Positions 28,544 to 42,428 of a DNA stretch of 64,000 nt are shown here, one piece after another. The notes beneath the pieces are model-generated. The model ran no database searches and was not told where the DNA came from. It saw only the letters and a list, made by a program, of their open reading frames with translations. The stretch is from Hydractinia symbiolongicarpus. Lineage: Eukaryota; Cnidaria; Hydrozoa; Anthoathecata; Hydractiniidae. Location of the stretch: positions 27,219,001 through 27,283,000 of the forward strand of contig NC_079885.1 in the NCBI RefSeq assembly GCF_029227915.1, written 5' to 3'. Both the position numbers and the translations under genes were made by a program. Position 1 is the first letter of the stretch. Every line of letters starts with the position of its first letter.

Positions 28544-28681
28544 GGGCATCATTAGGTTGTATATCGCAGAAGTCGCTGGTGACATGCTTCGAAAATGTTT
28601 GTCACTGGCACAGGGCATCATTAGGTTGTATATCGCAGAAGTCGCTGGTGACATGCTTCGAAAATACTTGTCACTGGCACA
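28544..28681. repeat. 69-bp tandem repeat, two copies
   Basis: The block beginning GGGCATCATTAGGTTG at 28544 is repeated at 28613 with only a few base changes (GTTTGTCACTGG versus ACTTGTCACTGG). The period is a multiple of three. The minus strand reads a 23-residue repeat (ASDKxFRSMSPATSAIYNL) in an open frame of about 85 codons ending in TAA. No family is recognised, and it may be incidental. Confidence 0.75.
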
Positions 28682-28818
28682 GCTTAACATGCAAAACTGT
28701 ACAGGAGACTCAATTGTTTGAGTCTTCGCAGAACATCTCTTCTCACAAAACCGAGGGCAGGGCTGACTTATTGCCTGCCGTGTCGTGTGGGAGACAGAAC
28801 TTCTGGACTTCTTTGTAA

Positions 28819-29985
28819 TATCATATACAATTTTTTCGCTTATTATTACTAACCATCTTTGATTTCTCTTTCCCCTTTTAAAAAGATTTTTTAAACTTTA
28901 TTCAACATGTTTTTTCTTTGGTATTACATTACGAGAACATTCGTCGGAAAGCTGTATTAAGTTACAGGACACCTAACCTCTCCCATGTTCCGGTTATATT
29001 AAACTTGCATGGGTGCGCGCTCTTCTTGCAGTATTCTCTGTGACGATGAAGGTCAGACTGACTTGTGGCATGGTTCCAAATGGTCTTCCATCTTTCGTTC
29101 GAGTCTCAGTGTAATGCACCAGTCGAGCATAAGAGTGTCAGCATGAAGGAAAGGAGCCGACTTTAATGTTCTCTATACCTTACGTTCTTCATAATAACAC
29201 CGACCGTTTTTGATCGTGGCATTCAAATTTCACAACAAAGTTACGTCGGCAATTACGTCGGCTAAGGGTGGGATAAATTAAAGTATTTTTTAATATTTGT
29301 TAATAAAAAATATATCTACTAATATCTAATAAAAAATATATATACTGAGTAACTTAGGCAACCTCGTCTCCAAGGATTGTTGAGAACAAAGTTGGCAATA
29401 CTCACTTGAGCATCATACCCCCGCCTAGGTCGACAGGTTATAGATAAGTAATTTTTACAACCTGTTTGTTGAAATAAATTCTTTTAAATTTGAAATAAAA
29501 TAAATCATGCACACACCTGCTGCTAATATCTTACTTTTTTGTTTTATTGCTTAAACGGCTAGAATATCATGTTGGAATTATTATTTTTAAACAAAAACAA
29601 ATCATTCGTACAGAGATCGATGTGGAAAGTACATTGGATTTTTTTAACTTTGTTGCTACAGTATATTAATTCTTTTAGGCTATGAAAGTCATTAATAATA
29701 GCGAGTGAGAGTCAGTAATGTTTAAAGCGCTACTGTAATACTACGTAACAGGGTCACATGCCACTAAAAAAGATTGGATGTAGACTGAAATTTTCAACGA
29801 ACAAGAAGATCGAAGCGGCAATTAAGGCGGCAAGAAAAATTAATAACTAAAAAGCTATATCTGGAGTTACATGAAGTTTTAACAAAAAGTAAATATATCA
29901 TTTAGCATTCATCATGCAAATCTTTCAGGTGAGTCCAACTTGTAAAGGGACCTCGCAATACGTTTATTAATTTTGTGAGAAATTT
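28819..29985. other. Intergenic, no gene seen
   Basis: AT-rich sequence between the tandem repeat and the Helitron remnant. I see no exons, RNA genes or clear repeats. Confidence 0.5.
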
Positions 29986-31960
29986 TTAAATGGTTGTGAT
30001 CAAATACGACTTTCCACATCCGCCTTCACCAGTTAAAAATATAGACACAAATACAGAGGTTTAACATCAGTGGGTGAAATGCAGTTACGATTTCTTACAA
30101 ATTTTCTTGTCCAAGTGAACACTGTTTGAAATACTTCCCGTTGCTTAGCATTCAGAAATCTGATATCTCAATTAATCTCCTGGTCTGATGCCACGACAAA
30201 ACTGTTTCTAGGCAGGGACGATACGTGTCATCTTGCTCCCTTTATGCTAAGATGTCAACTTCTTCATTTTCCTGTTGTGCAAATAGATCTTGATTAGTGT
30301 TGATGTCAGCTCTAAAGGTTGCAAAAGCTTCGTCAAAAATTTCACTATATGGTTCTAACTTTTGTTTGTTCGCATAGACAACATTTAAAACTCCTGGATG
30401 GTTAATCTTCTTCGTGTAAGTACAATCAAGTAAATCAGATTCAAAGCGAAAAGGATAGTATAAAAACAAAAAGTGATGAGCATACTATTCTGGCTGGGTA
30501 TGTTGGTTAGGTGTATATGATCGAACACAACCACGAACCTTACCAAACTTAAGTTTTTGTTTAGAATTCATGAGAAGTATCGGTAATGGGTAAGTAGAAA
30601 GACCTTTATTCATTTCCATGGACTCATCATTCGAAATTATAGGTCGGTTATCATTGTCACCTATTTCAGATTTTGTGGTGTCTAAATAATAAAAAGCTAA
30701 AAATTCTGCATACCACATTTTAACCAAAGCAGCATATTTACCACTTTTGAAAGTAGTATCAGGTCTGATTAAAAAACGATTAAGCATGTTTGTTTTAAAT
30801 AAATCAACACTGTCATCAGGTAGCTCTTCAAGTTCTGTCTTACTTTTGCACATTCTAAACCTGTCTTCTGGTAAATTATTATTTGCAAAGATTACTTTAG
30901 GAAATGTTTTTCGTAGCCACAATTCAGGCGTTAAATGATACACTGCTTCTTGAACAAAGCATTCCCTATGATTTGAAAATGGATTTGCAATTTTAATCGT
31001 TTGTTCATATTTGTTCTCGCTATTTCCATGTGCCTCTGACAATGCATGCTTCATTGCACGCGAAAATTCATCTTCTGATTTGGAAAGATACTTACACCTG
31101 TATGTTATTGCTTTATGGTGAATAAAAACCGGCTGCAAGTCAATGTTTGCTTGCCATGCAAGAATTCCCTTTAAAAAATAGTTATTCCCAAAACACGAAT
31201 TGGGAGGGCGCCGTAAATGAACTTGGAAATCTGAGTCTGACGATATAGAAAGGGCGTTATAGTATTCACTCTTTGAAATATCTAAACTTTTCAGTATACC
31301 AGGTATGCTTTCTGGAGATTCAAAATTCTCACTTTGAGAATCAATGATATTCTTTTTCTTCGGGAAAAGGTTGCAATTTATATAACCCTTGATTTTGCTC
31401 AATATTTCTTCTCTCTTTGATAATATATCTTCCCTGTACGCAGAAAACATTTTTTATCACTAAAAGGTTCAGCTACTATTGTTCGATCTGTGAAAAAAAT
31501 TAAACCGACATACACTATTCTTATACTTTCCACAAGTTTTAGAATGGGAATGAATCTGGAACATTTTTACAGCGCTAAATAACTCTGGTTCTGTTTCAGG
31601 GTCTGGAAGATCTGCTCTTATAATTTTATCAACGAAACTTATATACTCTTCTTTATTCTCTGTTGTCAACACTGGTGCACCGATTATCCATAAAAATACA
31701 TGGTCATGGGAACTACCTCTAAACTTAAATTCAACACAAATCACATGATATTTAACCTTTCCAAGGGGGGCATCTAGAACCATTTTTTTAAAAAACACTT
31801 CTACTCTGTATTGAAAATTGCGTGCAGAGATAGAGAAATGTTCCTTCTGGCGCAGGCGTACACCCACAGACGTCACAGCAAAATCCCTACCATCCAGCAC
31901 CATGCCATGCCTATACCTGCCTAGCGGGTTAAATTCCCTATAAAGTGATGACGTCATCAA
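29986..31960 (-). mobile_element. Helitron remnant: Rep plus start of PIF1-like helicase
   Basis: Helitrons move by rolling circle using a Rep (HUH) nuclease fused to a PIF1-type helicase. Three Rep stretches follow one another. 31469-31960 has VEFKFRGSSHDHVFLWI, the HUH site normally read as HIH, then a HSKTC...CRFNF zinc-binding-like motif. 30485-31450 has RPPNSCFGNNYFLKGILAW, the candidate Tyr region TYRCKYLSKSEDE, and CFVQEAVYHLTPELWLRK. 30242-30469 has YYPFRFE. Breaks are two frameshifts in 31440-31500, an in-frame TAG at 30485-30487 and further shifts after 30242. The helicase begins near 30160 (LNAKQREVFQTVF) and reaches its Walker A motif GEGGCGKS at 30007-30030. It then stops at 29986, so most of the helicase is missing. 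HIH to HDH would also weaken metal binding. The element cannot move by itself. Confidence 0.88.
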
Positions 31961-32136
31961 AGTATACAGAATAAGAGGTCTAACAATTTTCTAGCGCAAT
32001 TTCCCATAATATTCTACGCGCATACAAGGGAAATGCCCTAGTGATACTAATATTCATCAAAAATCAACGCATGTGCAGTAAAGACACGCTAGGTCGAATA
32101 GAATGAAATGTTCTAACAAAACAAAAAACCGTATAG

Positions 32137-33468
32137 CATAAAGAGAAAACAATTACGTGATATTGCAAAAACCTGTGGACTTAAGGGTTATTACAGGCTA
32201 CGTAAGGCTAAATTGATTGCCCTATTGGGGAATGTATCACAGAAACCGGTTAGACCTATAACTTCAGAGGATATGGACGTCTTCGAGAGACAGGAGATGG
32301 CCAAGACCCGTCCAACTATCATGGGTAAAACCAGGGAATGGTACAACTGGGTATTGCCCCTATCTGAGATGGATGTATTCGAGAAACAGGAACTGTCGCA
32401 AAATCCGTCCGTTGTTAGGAATAAAATGCAGGGATGGTACAACTGGCTTGTGGATACTATTTCAAAGCCTATAATTGAGGCGGTCACGGGGACCCATGCA
32501 GCATTCAAACGTACGGTGATGAATCTCTATACCGAGACAACCAACACAAGGCTTACACAATATCTACAATCCTATACCTTAATGCAGATTTTCACAAATT
32601 GAGATTAACAAGAGGCTCATCGTGTATTGAACTATTCAAGTGGGTATCCTCCAAAAAGGCAATTATTAACCCAAAAGATGAGGATGAGGAGTGTTTCAAG
32701 TGGGCCAATATAGCATCCCTACATCATGGGGAGATTGAAAAAAATCACAAAGTATCGGCAAGCTTTATAACTGGGGGAGGGTATAGAGTTTCAAAGCAGC
32801 ACCAAGAGCATATACAAGTTTGAGGCGAATAACCCCGACATTGCGGTGAACGTCCTCTATATAGATCAAAGAAGATCAATATCCTATTGCTTATCACCGA
32901 TGACAAAAATACCCACTATACGGCGGTCAAAAGTCTATCGAGGCTCCTGGGCAAGGAGACCTCGAAGAATAGGAATGCAATGCACTTTTGCCTAAACTGC
33001 CTACAAACCTTTCCCACGGTTGAATCGAGGGACAAGCGCTATAGCTACTGCATCGATCATGAAGCTGTTAAAAAGCACGCTTCGATACAAGTGCGTATAA
33101 GGCCGATGATGGAAGGCCTCTCCCCAAGAAAGTTGTAGGCCTCATGAAGGACAAATTAGGTTACAAAATCATGACAGAGTTCGTCACCCTAAGGGCCAAG
33201 CTGTATGCTTACAATAGCCTTACAAAAGAGAGCGGTGACAGGATGGCGAAGGGTGTGAATCGATGTGTCACAGAAAAATCAATAACCTTCGATGAATGCA
33301 AGCGGTTTGTGGAAAAGGGGGTTGACATCTACAAACGTCAAGTGCTTATTCAAGAGCCATCGAATATACACGCGGGAGGTAAATAAATTGGCGCTTAATA
33401 GAGAAGATGACAAGCGGATTGTACAACCAGATCAAATTACGACATTTGCTAGAGGCTATAATCCAATA
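32137..33468 (+). pseudogene. Polinton/Maverick-type protein-primed DNA polymerase remnant, internally deleted
   Basis: The N-terminal region 32137-32602 includes a SAP/Rho-N-like stretch (GLKGYYRLRKAKLIALL) and twin YNW repeats. 32599-32823 has RGSSCIELFKWVSSKKAI and the typical INPKDEDEECFKWA. 32887-33095 has a zinc-finger-like HFCLNCLQTF...H block. 33096-33386 jumps to the polymerase C-terminus (PKKVVGLMKDKLGYKIMTEF, then LRAKLYAY), and a further frame change near 33370 leads to a stop at 33468. Frames also change near 32595, 32812 and 32875. The exonuclease and palm core between the two halves is absent, so the SLYPS and DTDS boxes are not found. This polymerase type copies Polintons and adintoviruses. 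The piece is defective. Confidence 0.82.
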
Positions 33469-33487
33469 TAGGGAATAAAATGGAGGC

Positions 33488-34004
33488 ATGTATATCGCCA
33501 TACTCCTACTCTATGCCATGATTGCCTATGTACTTTTTCGATATGGACGTATAATAAAGATATCGTCCGATATTGCACAAGTATTCGACACAGCCACCTC
33601 TGCAGAATATGAACATGTGGAACTCCCACCCAACAAACGCCAAATTTTAAAGGAGGGTGCCAAAGAAGTGCACCGAAGTTTTTGTCGATAAGGACCCTGA
33701 TGAGGCGGTAGAAAAGGTACGTGCCAAGTATGTACAGCGAGATCTCCAAGAAAAAGGGGAGAAGACGTCAAAAGCACTGTCTACCCATGTTATAAGCTTG
33801 TATGCTAGTATGATTGGGAATTTTGTCGACATTGACTCTGTTGACGAGTTACGCAGGGATGTTGAGGAAGATCCTATTATCCGGAACAGTATGACGGATT
33901 TGGGAATACTCGTGCACTATTGCGAGGTGCCTAGCCCCGCTGCTTGTAGCAGACCATACAGCCAGACACATGGGAAAAAGAAACAGGAGGAGGTGGCGAA
34001 ATAG
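33488..34004 (+). pseudogene. Small Polinton-associated membrane-anchored protein, frameshifted
   Basis: 33488-33691 encodes an N-terminal hydrophobic helix (MYIAILLLYAMIAYVLFRYG) and a hydrophilic tail. The next frame, 33657-34004, continues with a charged stretch (VDKDPDEAVEKVRAKYVQ) and a Cys-containing end (GILVHYCEVPSPAACSRPY). The overlap suggests one ancestral protein split by a single shift near 33650. It sits directly downstream of the polymerase remnant, where Polinton-like elements carry small structural or accessory genes. The function is not recognised. Confidence 0.5.
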
Positions 34005-34034
34005 GCAGATTCGGAGACGGTGCTGTAAGAATAA

Positions 34035-34624
34035 ATGAGTGAAGTAGTTCAGAACAAACAAGAGGAGAGGGTTATAACAAAATCATCGAAGAACGAGGGT
34101 CGTGTGGCAGCCAGCAGGAGGCTTGCTCAATGGAACCGTAAGAACAAAGCAGACTTAAAGAAGAACGTGGACAAAGAACCTTCACAGGATGATAAAGAAC
34201 CTTGGACAGGTTCTAGCAAGTCGATGGACAGCGTTTACATCTATGGATTCGGAGCCGTGATTGCCGTAGGAGTATGTGTCTGGTACAAATTGGCAGAGGT
34301 AAAAATGAATCTAACAAGCCTACGACCTATCCGGAGCCCCAACAGGGCAAACATGGCAAAACCCGGCCAAATGTCGATATTTTAGGATATAGGAAAGCTT
34401 TGGGAGTTTCTAGACCCGGGGGCAAGATGGACATGGAAGACGGTCTTAAACTTGCTGGCTATTTGACTGCAGCGATCTTATTCGATGAATACGCGATCAA
34501 GTATCTCTATCTTCCATCCGGCGATTTTAAAAATTCCACCCCGCTTGGCGATGGCGGAAAGCAAAAAAACAAAAAACATTGCACTCGTTTAACAAAATAT
34601 ATTTCAAGAATATTTATTTGCTAA
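34035..34624 (+). pseudogene. Second small Polinton-associated protein, basic region plus one TM helix, frameshifted
   Basis: 34035-34385 has a basic start (NEGRVAASRRLAQWNRKNKA), an acidic linker and one membrane helix (VYIYGFGAVIAVGVCVWY). After a shift near 34300 the frame 34274-34624 continues (GKMDMEDGLKLAGYLTAAIL). Similar short proteins, a basic R/K-A-A-x-R-L-A segment followed by one TM helix, accompany cnidarian Polinton-like elements. It is the last recognisable piece. No integrase, packaging ATPase, protease or capsid gene follows. Confidence 0.5.
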
Positions 34625-36543
34625 TTACAGCTCTACGGAAAAAATGTAAATAGGGCACATACTCACCTCACCTAACCTGTCTTGTCTTTTCGACTTTCTT
34701 CAAGTTTTTTGTCGATTTTCGAACCAAACCTGGCCCCGCAGTAAACAATACTTAGCCAGTCAATGCAAATAAAAAAGTTGTGCGAAGTTAGTTGCCAAGA
34801 ACTTCACGTACGAACGCATGTAAGCTGGCTCCGCGTAAAAGATTCACCGATGTGTTCATTTTTTTCCGGAAACGAAGAAAGGCTAAACCAAAGACACATT
34901 CCTCCGGATTGTGTGAAAAAATAACTGTTTTTTGCCTTTATATCACAGTACAAAAACTTATTTTTATTCTGTCCACTAAAGTAAATACATTAACGATTAC
35001 ATTTTATAAAAGTTGTTTTAATTTAAGTTTTAAGAGTATCTCCTTAAGTTAAACCAAATTCTTATTCAGACATGAAAACACGTGTATGATTAAAATATTT
35101 TATTCACGAAGCTTTTCGTTACATAGTAACATCTTCAGTTATATTTTCTACTTCTAATCTTAAATTATCTAATTTGTATGCATCATTAAAATACTATTAT
35201 TATTGAATAAAAACGAATGCGAGAAAACCTTTTCTGAAGAGACAGAACACCTAAAAACCAATAATGAACGTACCTGTCGGAAAGAGTTCACGCCTTACCT
35301 ATATAAATTCAAACTTTTAATTTTTTTTTGGTCGTTAAGCGACGGATTAGAAGAAAGAATCGAAAACGCTTCTAAAATCGTTTGTTTTCTATTAAGGGCT
35401 CTGCTTAATGTTATCCCATCGAAAGCATGATCCGTGGTCAAAACTAAACGCTTCGATATTTTTACTAATGTACTTTTTCCAACACAGTGAAGCGTTACGC
35501 TTTGTTAACGTGTTATTAACCCATACGACGTCAGCTAATTTATTCAGCTAATTACCAGAAAGAATTTTATGTGCCTGACGCAATTTTTTTTCTGCTAAAA
35601 CTTTTCACTTAATTAGAGTTAATCTATTACCATTCGATATAACAGCAATTTTGCTTTAAAACTGAAGCATAAAATGAATGATTATTTAAAAGGTAATTAA
35701 GTAAAAAGGCAAGGTTATTTTATATAATTTGAAGAAGAAAAAATGGCACATAACCTTATTTTTTGGATTGTTGGATATTATCTTTCATTTTTTATGCCTA
35801 TTTAACTCAAAAAATACTAAATAACTTGCTTTTGATAGTAGGTCTTCCTGTTTCTAATTCTGACCCTCCCAAACTGCCTTAGCCAATGTTTCCTAAAAAT
35901 TAAAAAAAAAGTTAAAAATTACATTTCCAAGTCCGTTACCCTTATTTAAAAGAATGATGAAAAGTTAAACGTTAAGAAAAATATACTTTCATTGTGTTAT
36001 TTTAATTTTCTTTGACATGATATAACCAATGAATTGTTCAAATTTAAATTGTAGATTCTAGTCTTTGAGAATCTGCCTAAGATAGCCAATTTCCAATCTA
36101 AAATCTAGTTCCTTTAACCACATTGATCACGTACTTCAGTTTTTCCACCAAGCACAGACAATAATTGTTCAAATATGTGAACGTTTTTTTATTGAGAAAC
36201 TAAGTAATATACCAACTAGTAACAGTTTCTCAAAACAAGATGCGATTTTACTAGAAAAAAGTTTCTTCGCAAGTTTCTTAATTTATATGCAAGAAAAGAT
36301 ATCACGATGCCTTGGTCATCTAAATTGATGTTTACTGCGTTGCAATAGTCAATTTTTAAGTACTTTCTGTCATCGTTCCATTTAAAGGTAATATTTCCTT
36401 GGCATTAGTTGATTGAGGATTCATCCACAGGCATACAGCTAGTCAAATTATATATCACATCAACAGTTTTGACAAACCGGGTGTGTTTAGAATAAAAGAC
36501 TGTTTTGCGTCAAGGTTTCTCCTAATAGGTAATTAGCAAAGAG
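34625..36543. other. Intergenic, no gene seen
   Basis: AT-rich sequence. ATTCACGAAGCTTTTCGTTAC at about 35103 resembles the 3' ends of some cnidarian retroelements but is too short to assign. An open frame at 35203-35430 has no supporting motif. Confidence 0.45.
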
Positions 36544-36731
36544 GAAATACGTTGTTAAAAAATTCAAACAATTAGGACCATGACAACTACGATTGCTTTA
36601 TAGTGGATATAAATTGCGCTGTCAGGAAGTCAATCAATCATATCCATAGCAATCATTGCTTTACTGAGATAAATAATGAAACTGAAATACGTTGTCAAGG
36701 AATTCACACAATTAGGACCATGACAACCACG
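36544..36731 (+). repeat. Direct repeat (~48 bp, 140-bp spacing) upstream of the SH2-like gene
   Basis: 36544-36591 and 36684-36731 share GAAATACGTTGT...CAATTAGGACCATGACAAC with few changes. The second copy ends just before the TATA-like box. The first is followed by its own weaker TATA-like sequence, which looks like a duplicated promoter block. Confidence 0.75.
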
Positions 36732-36740
36732 TATTATTGA

Positions 36741-36750
36741 TTTATATAAA
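36741..36750 (+). promoter_or_regulatory. TATA-like box of the SH2-like gene
   Basis: TTTATATAAA lies about 100 bases before the ATG at 36847 and right after the second copy of the upstream repeat. The spacing fits a short 5' UTR. Confidence 0.5.
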
Positions 36751-36846
36751 GCGAGACAGGCTTCGCTTTTATTGTTGAAGAGTTAGCACGGAAGAAAGGT
36801 TACAAAAGGAGTTTAAGTTTCGGAAAGATTTTCCTCTATTTTCAGA

Positions 36847-37548
36847 ATGCTGAAATTTAGCTCAGTATATCGTGCATTGGAACGTACTTATGATATGCAG
36901 CGAAGTTCAAGTTTGAATGAAAGACATAAGTCAAATTCAATTGAGGATAATGGAAGTTCTGTATTAAAAAGACGACACACATTCGCTCATAAAAGCAAGT
37001 ATATAAAGACTTTTCTAAAGGAGACAGCAAACAAAATGATGACGGACAAGGGTATTAAAATGGACTTAAGAACGATAAAGAATGTAAAAAGTCTCGGTCG
37101 TTACTTTGATAATAAAAAAATGTACGGAAACAAACGCGTCGCGTATATGAAAAGAACGGATACAACAAATCACGAAGATGATATAATGATAAACAAAATG
37201 GAATCGACTTTTGGTACAAATGTTTGGTATCATGGTCAGTTTGATATTATATTCAGTTTCCTTAGAAAGGGTGAGTGTAATGTAACTGAAGAAACGTCTT
37301 TACTAAGTGGGTCCATCATCGCAAAAGTTGACGAAAATGGTGAAGTAACATGCACGGTTATATATGCCATGGGGAAGGATACTTGTGTGGAAAAAATCCC
37401 CTGTGTTGACGGAAAATACTGTTTAGACTTTTCAGATGAATACCAACCACGGTTTGCAAGTTTAAAAAAACTCGTTCTTTACTTAATCGAACAAAAGTTT
37501 TTACAAAGAGTGACATTTTTTTGGTTAATAGAGAACGGGTTAAGTTAA
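36847..37548 (+). CDS. Intronless 233-residue protein with SH2-like domain
   Basis: An uninterrupted ATG-to-TAA frame. Residues 1-115 are hydrophilic and basic, rich in Ser/Lys/Arg, with no recognised domain. From 127 there is an SH2-like pattern: WYHG at 127-130, GSIIAK at 155-160 where SH2 domains have G-x-F-L-V-R, a beta-rich middle (GEVTCTVIYA), then RFASLKKLVLYLIEQ (202-216) matching the F-x-SL-x-x-LV helix. SH2 domains bind phosphotyrosine through the FLVR Arg; here a Lys is in that place, so binding may be weak or altered. A pyrimidine tract ending in CAG lies just before the ATG, so a short 5' UTR intron is possible. The upstream direct repeat and TATA-like box support a real promoter. 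Family membership is by motif only. Confidence 0.65.
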   Translation: MLKFSSVYRALERTYDMQRSSSLNERHKSNSIEDNGSSVLKRRHTFAHKSKYIKTFLKETANKMMTDKGIKMDLRTIKNVKSLGRYFDNKKMYGNKRVAYMKRTDTTNHEDDIMINKMESTFGTNVWYHGQFDIIFSFLRKGECNVTEETSLLSGSIIAKVDENGEVTCTVIYAMGKDTCVEKIPCVDGKYCLDFSDEYQPRFASLKKLVLYLIEQKFLQRVTFFWLIENGLS

Positions 37549-40904
<3,356 letters not shown>

Positions 40905-41139
40905 GTCGTCTTTTAATCTCCAAATTAATTTCGACAATTCGGTTTCGTTTCTGTATTTAAATATCCAGAAAATAGGAAATAAAGCAATTCCCAAGCATTT
41001 TAAATTTTCTCTAAATTGGGGGCTTAAATTAGATGTCCCCCAAAATCGTTATACCGATGTCCAAATTGACCTGGATTAAATTGACCAAATTGACCTTGCT
41101 CTGAGTATCTTTGAGTTGAAGAGGGGGAGAGTTTCTATT

Positions 41140-41345
41140 AAGGTGCCTGCCCTGCCTTGCCGTTCTCTTGCCTTTGCCTACCCTTCCTATGCATTTTCTG
41201 GTGCCTGCTTACTATGCCCTTGCCTGTGCCTTCCATGTCTTGCTTATCCCCTGCCTTGCTGATTCCTCTTCCTGTGTCCTTCTCTGTCTTTGCCGTGCCC
41301 TTCCCTTGCGGTACTTAATGCCTTTGCCTTGGCAACCTCTCCGCA
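41140..41345 (+). repeat. Pyrimidine-rich TGCCT low-complexity block
   Basis: About 200 bp made largely of variants of TGCCTTGCC/TGCCTTTGCC, with strong strand asymmetry. It looks like a decayed short tandem repeat. No product is supported. Confidence 0.7.
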
Positions 41346-41445
41346 ACACTTTCTATATTGATTGCACTGATCGATCTTTCCTTAAAAAACAATAATCAAA
41401 ATTAGAAAAGGCCTTTGTCTTGTTCATTGTATCACATCCTTTTAA

Positions 41446-41960
41446 ATGCAGATAATGTTCGTCTTGAAGAAGTTTTTATCGTCATCAAGGGACATCATTA
41501 TACGAATTTTAAAGGAAGGTTCTTTTTTATTAGTATCGAGGCATGTACGTAATTGTCAAATTCATCTGTAGAGTTACCTTGGTTACAGCTATTCATACGA
41601 AGGCGGAAGTTGTTTGTTTTGCCAATATAGGTCGTAGTGCAATTGATACATTTTAAGAACTAAATTTCATTGATAGATTGTCATGGTAAATTTGTTTAGA
41701 TGATCCATTTTTGGTTGTTTGACGATTTTAATCGATCTCCTTCGTCTATATAAAGTTTACATGATTTACATTTTACGTCATTACACTTCAGTAGACCAGG
41801 TGTGGTTTCTTTCGCATTTCTGCTACTATTCTTCGAAATATATGGAACATGGATTTTTTTCGGGAAGTTTATCACAGATTAATGCGATTTTACGGATTAA
41901 CAGCAAGTGCAGGCTTTATAAGTTGGCAAAAGGACTTTCTAGAAAATGTCGGCAATAACA
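41446..41960 (-). mobile_element. Penelope-like element remnant with GIY-YIG endonuclease
   Basis: On the minus strand, 41740-41800 reads GLLKCNDVKCKSCKLYIDEG, the Cys-rich linker that precedes the nuclease in Penelope-like elements. 41540-41654 reads CINCTTTYIGKTNNFRLRMN, a GIY-YIG-type motif (here TYIGKT) with the Arg helix, then DEFDNYVHA. FKI-like and LDDDKNFF residues follow to about 41446. Frame changes occur between the blocks, and the reverse-transcriptase part expected upstream (above 41960) is not recognisable. Penelope-like elements use the GIY-YIG enzyme to nick target DNA for reverse transcription. This copy is a 3' fragment. Confidence 0.75.
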
Positions 41961-42338
41961 AATGTTTAAGTTGGTCAGACCAAAATCACGTCTGATATCG
42001 AAACTTCAAAAATTTGTTCGTTGTGTACCCATATTCCTATTTAATTTTTGTTTGGTACAATCTCTTTTTATTATTTTATTTCATCTCCTTATTTTTAGTT
42101 TTCATTTAAAACATAGAATCATGTATGAAAATGAAAATATCGACTATGCGTATTCTGTTAGCATATTGCCTTGTACATTTAATCAAATTGCTATGCCAAT
42201 ATGTACCAATCTGTAGTGGCATTATTTTAATTTTTATTTATTAGACTTAAAAAAATAAAGATTGAGTTAAAAAAGTGACTTAAGAGATATAATAGGTGCC
42301 TAAAAATAATGTTTTGCTAACAGATTAAAAGTTTGGTC
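41961..42338. other. Spacer between Penelope-like remnant and tRNA
   Basis: No gene seen. AAAA at 42327-42330 reads TTTT on the minus strand and lies just past the tRNA 3' end, fitting a Pol III terminator. Confidence 0.5.
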
Positions 42339-42428
42339 TCCACCGAGCCGGATTTGAACCAGCGACCTAAGGATATCTGTTACTTTTTCTACTACAGTCC
42401 TCCGCTCTACCAACTGAGCTATCGGTGG
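42339..42428 (-). tRNA. tRNA-Tyr (GTA anticodon) with 17-nt intron
   Basis: Exon 1 is 42392-42428, the intron 42375-42391 and exon 2 42339-42374. The 73-nt mature form folds with acceptor CCACCGA/TCGGTGG, discriminator A, D-arm AGCTCAGTTGGTAGAGC (A box), anticodon loop CTGTAGA with GTA, and T-arm GCTGGTTCAAATCCGGC (B box). The intron sits one base 3' of the anticodon, the canonical place, and C1-G72 is the eukaryotic Tyr identity pair. TTTT at 42330-42327 is the likely terminator. All stems pair, so it appears functional. Confidence 0.96.

Noticed and set aside
29041-29120. B-box-like GTTCGAGTCTC suggesting a tRNA or SINE
   Set aside because: No matching A box at proper spacing and no foldable stems.
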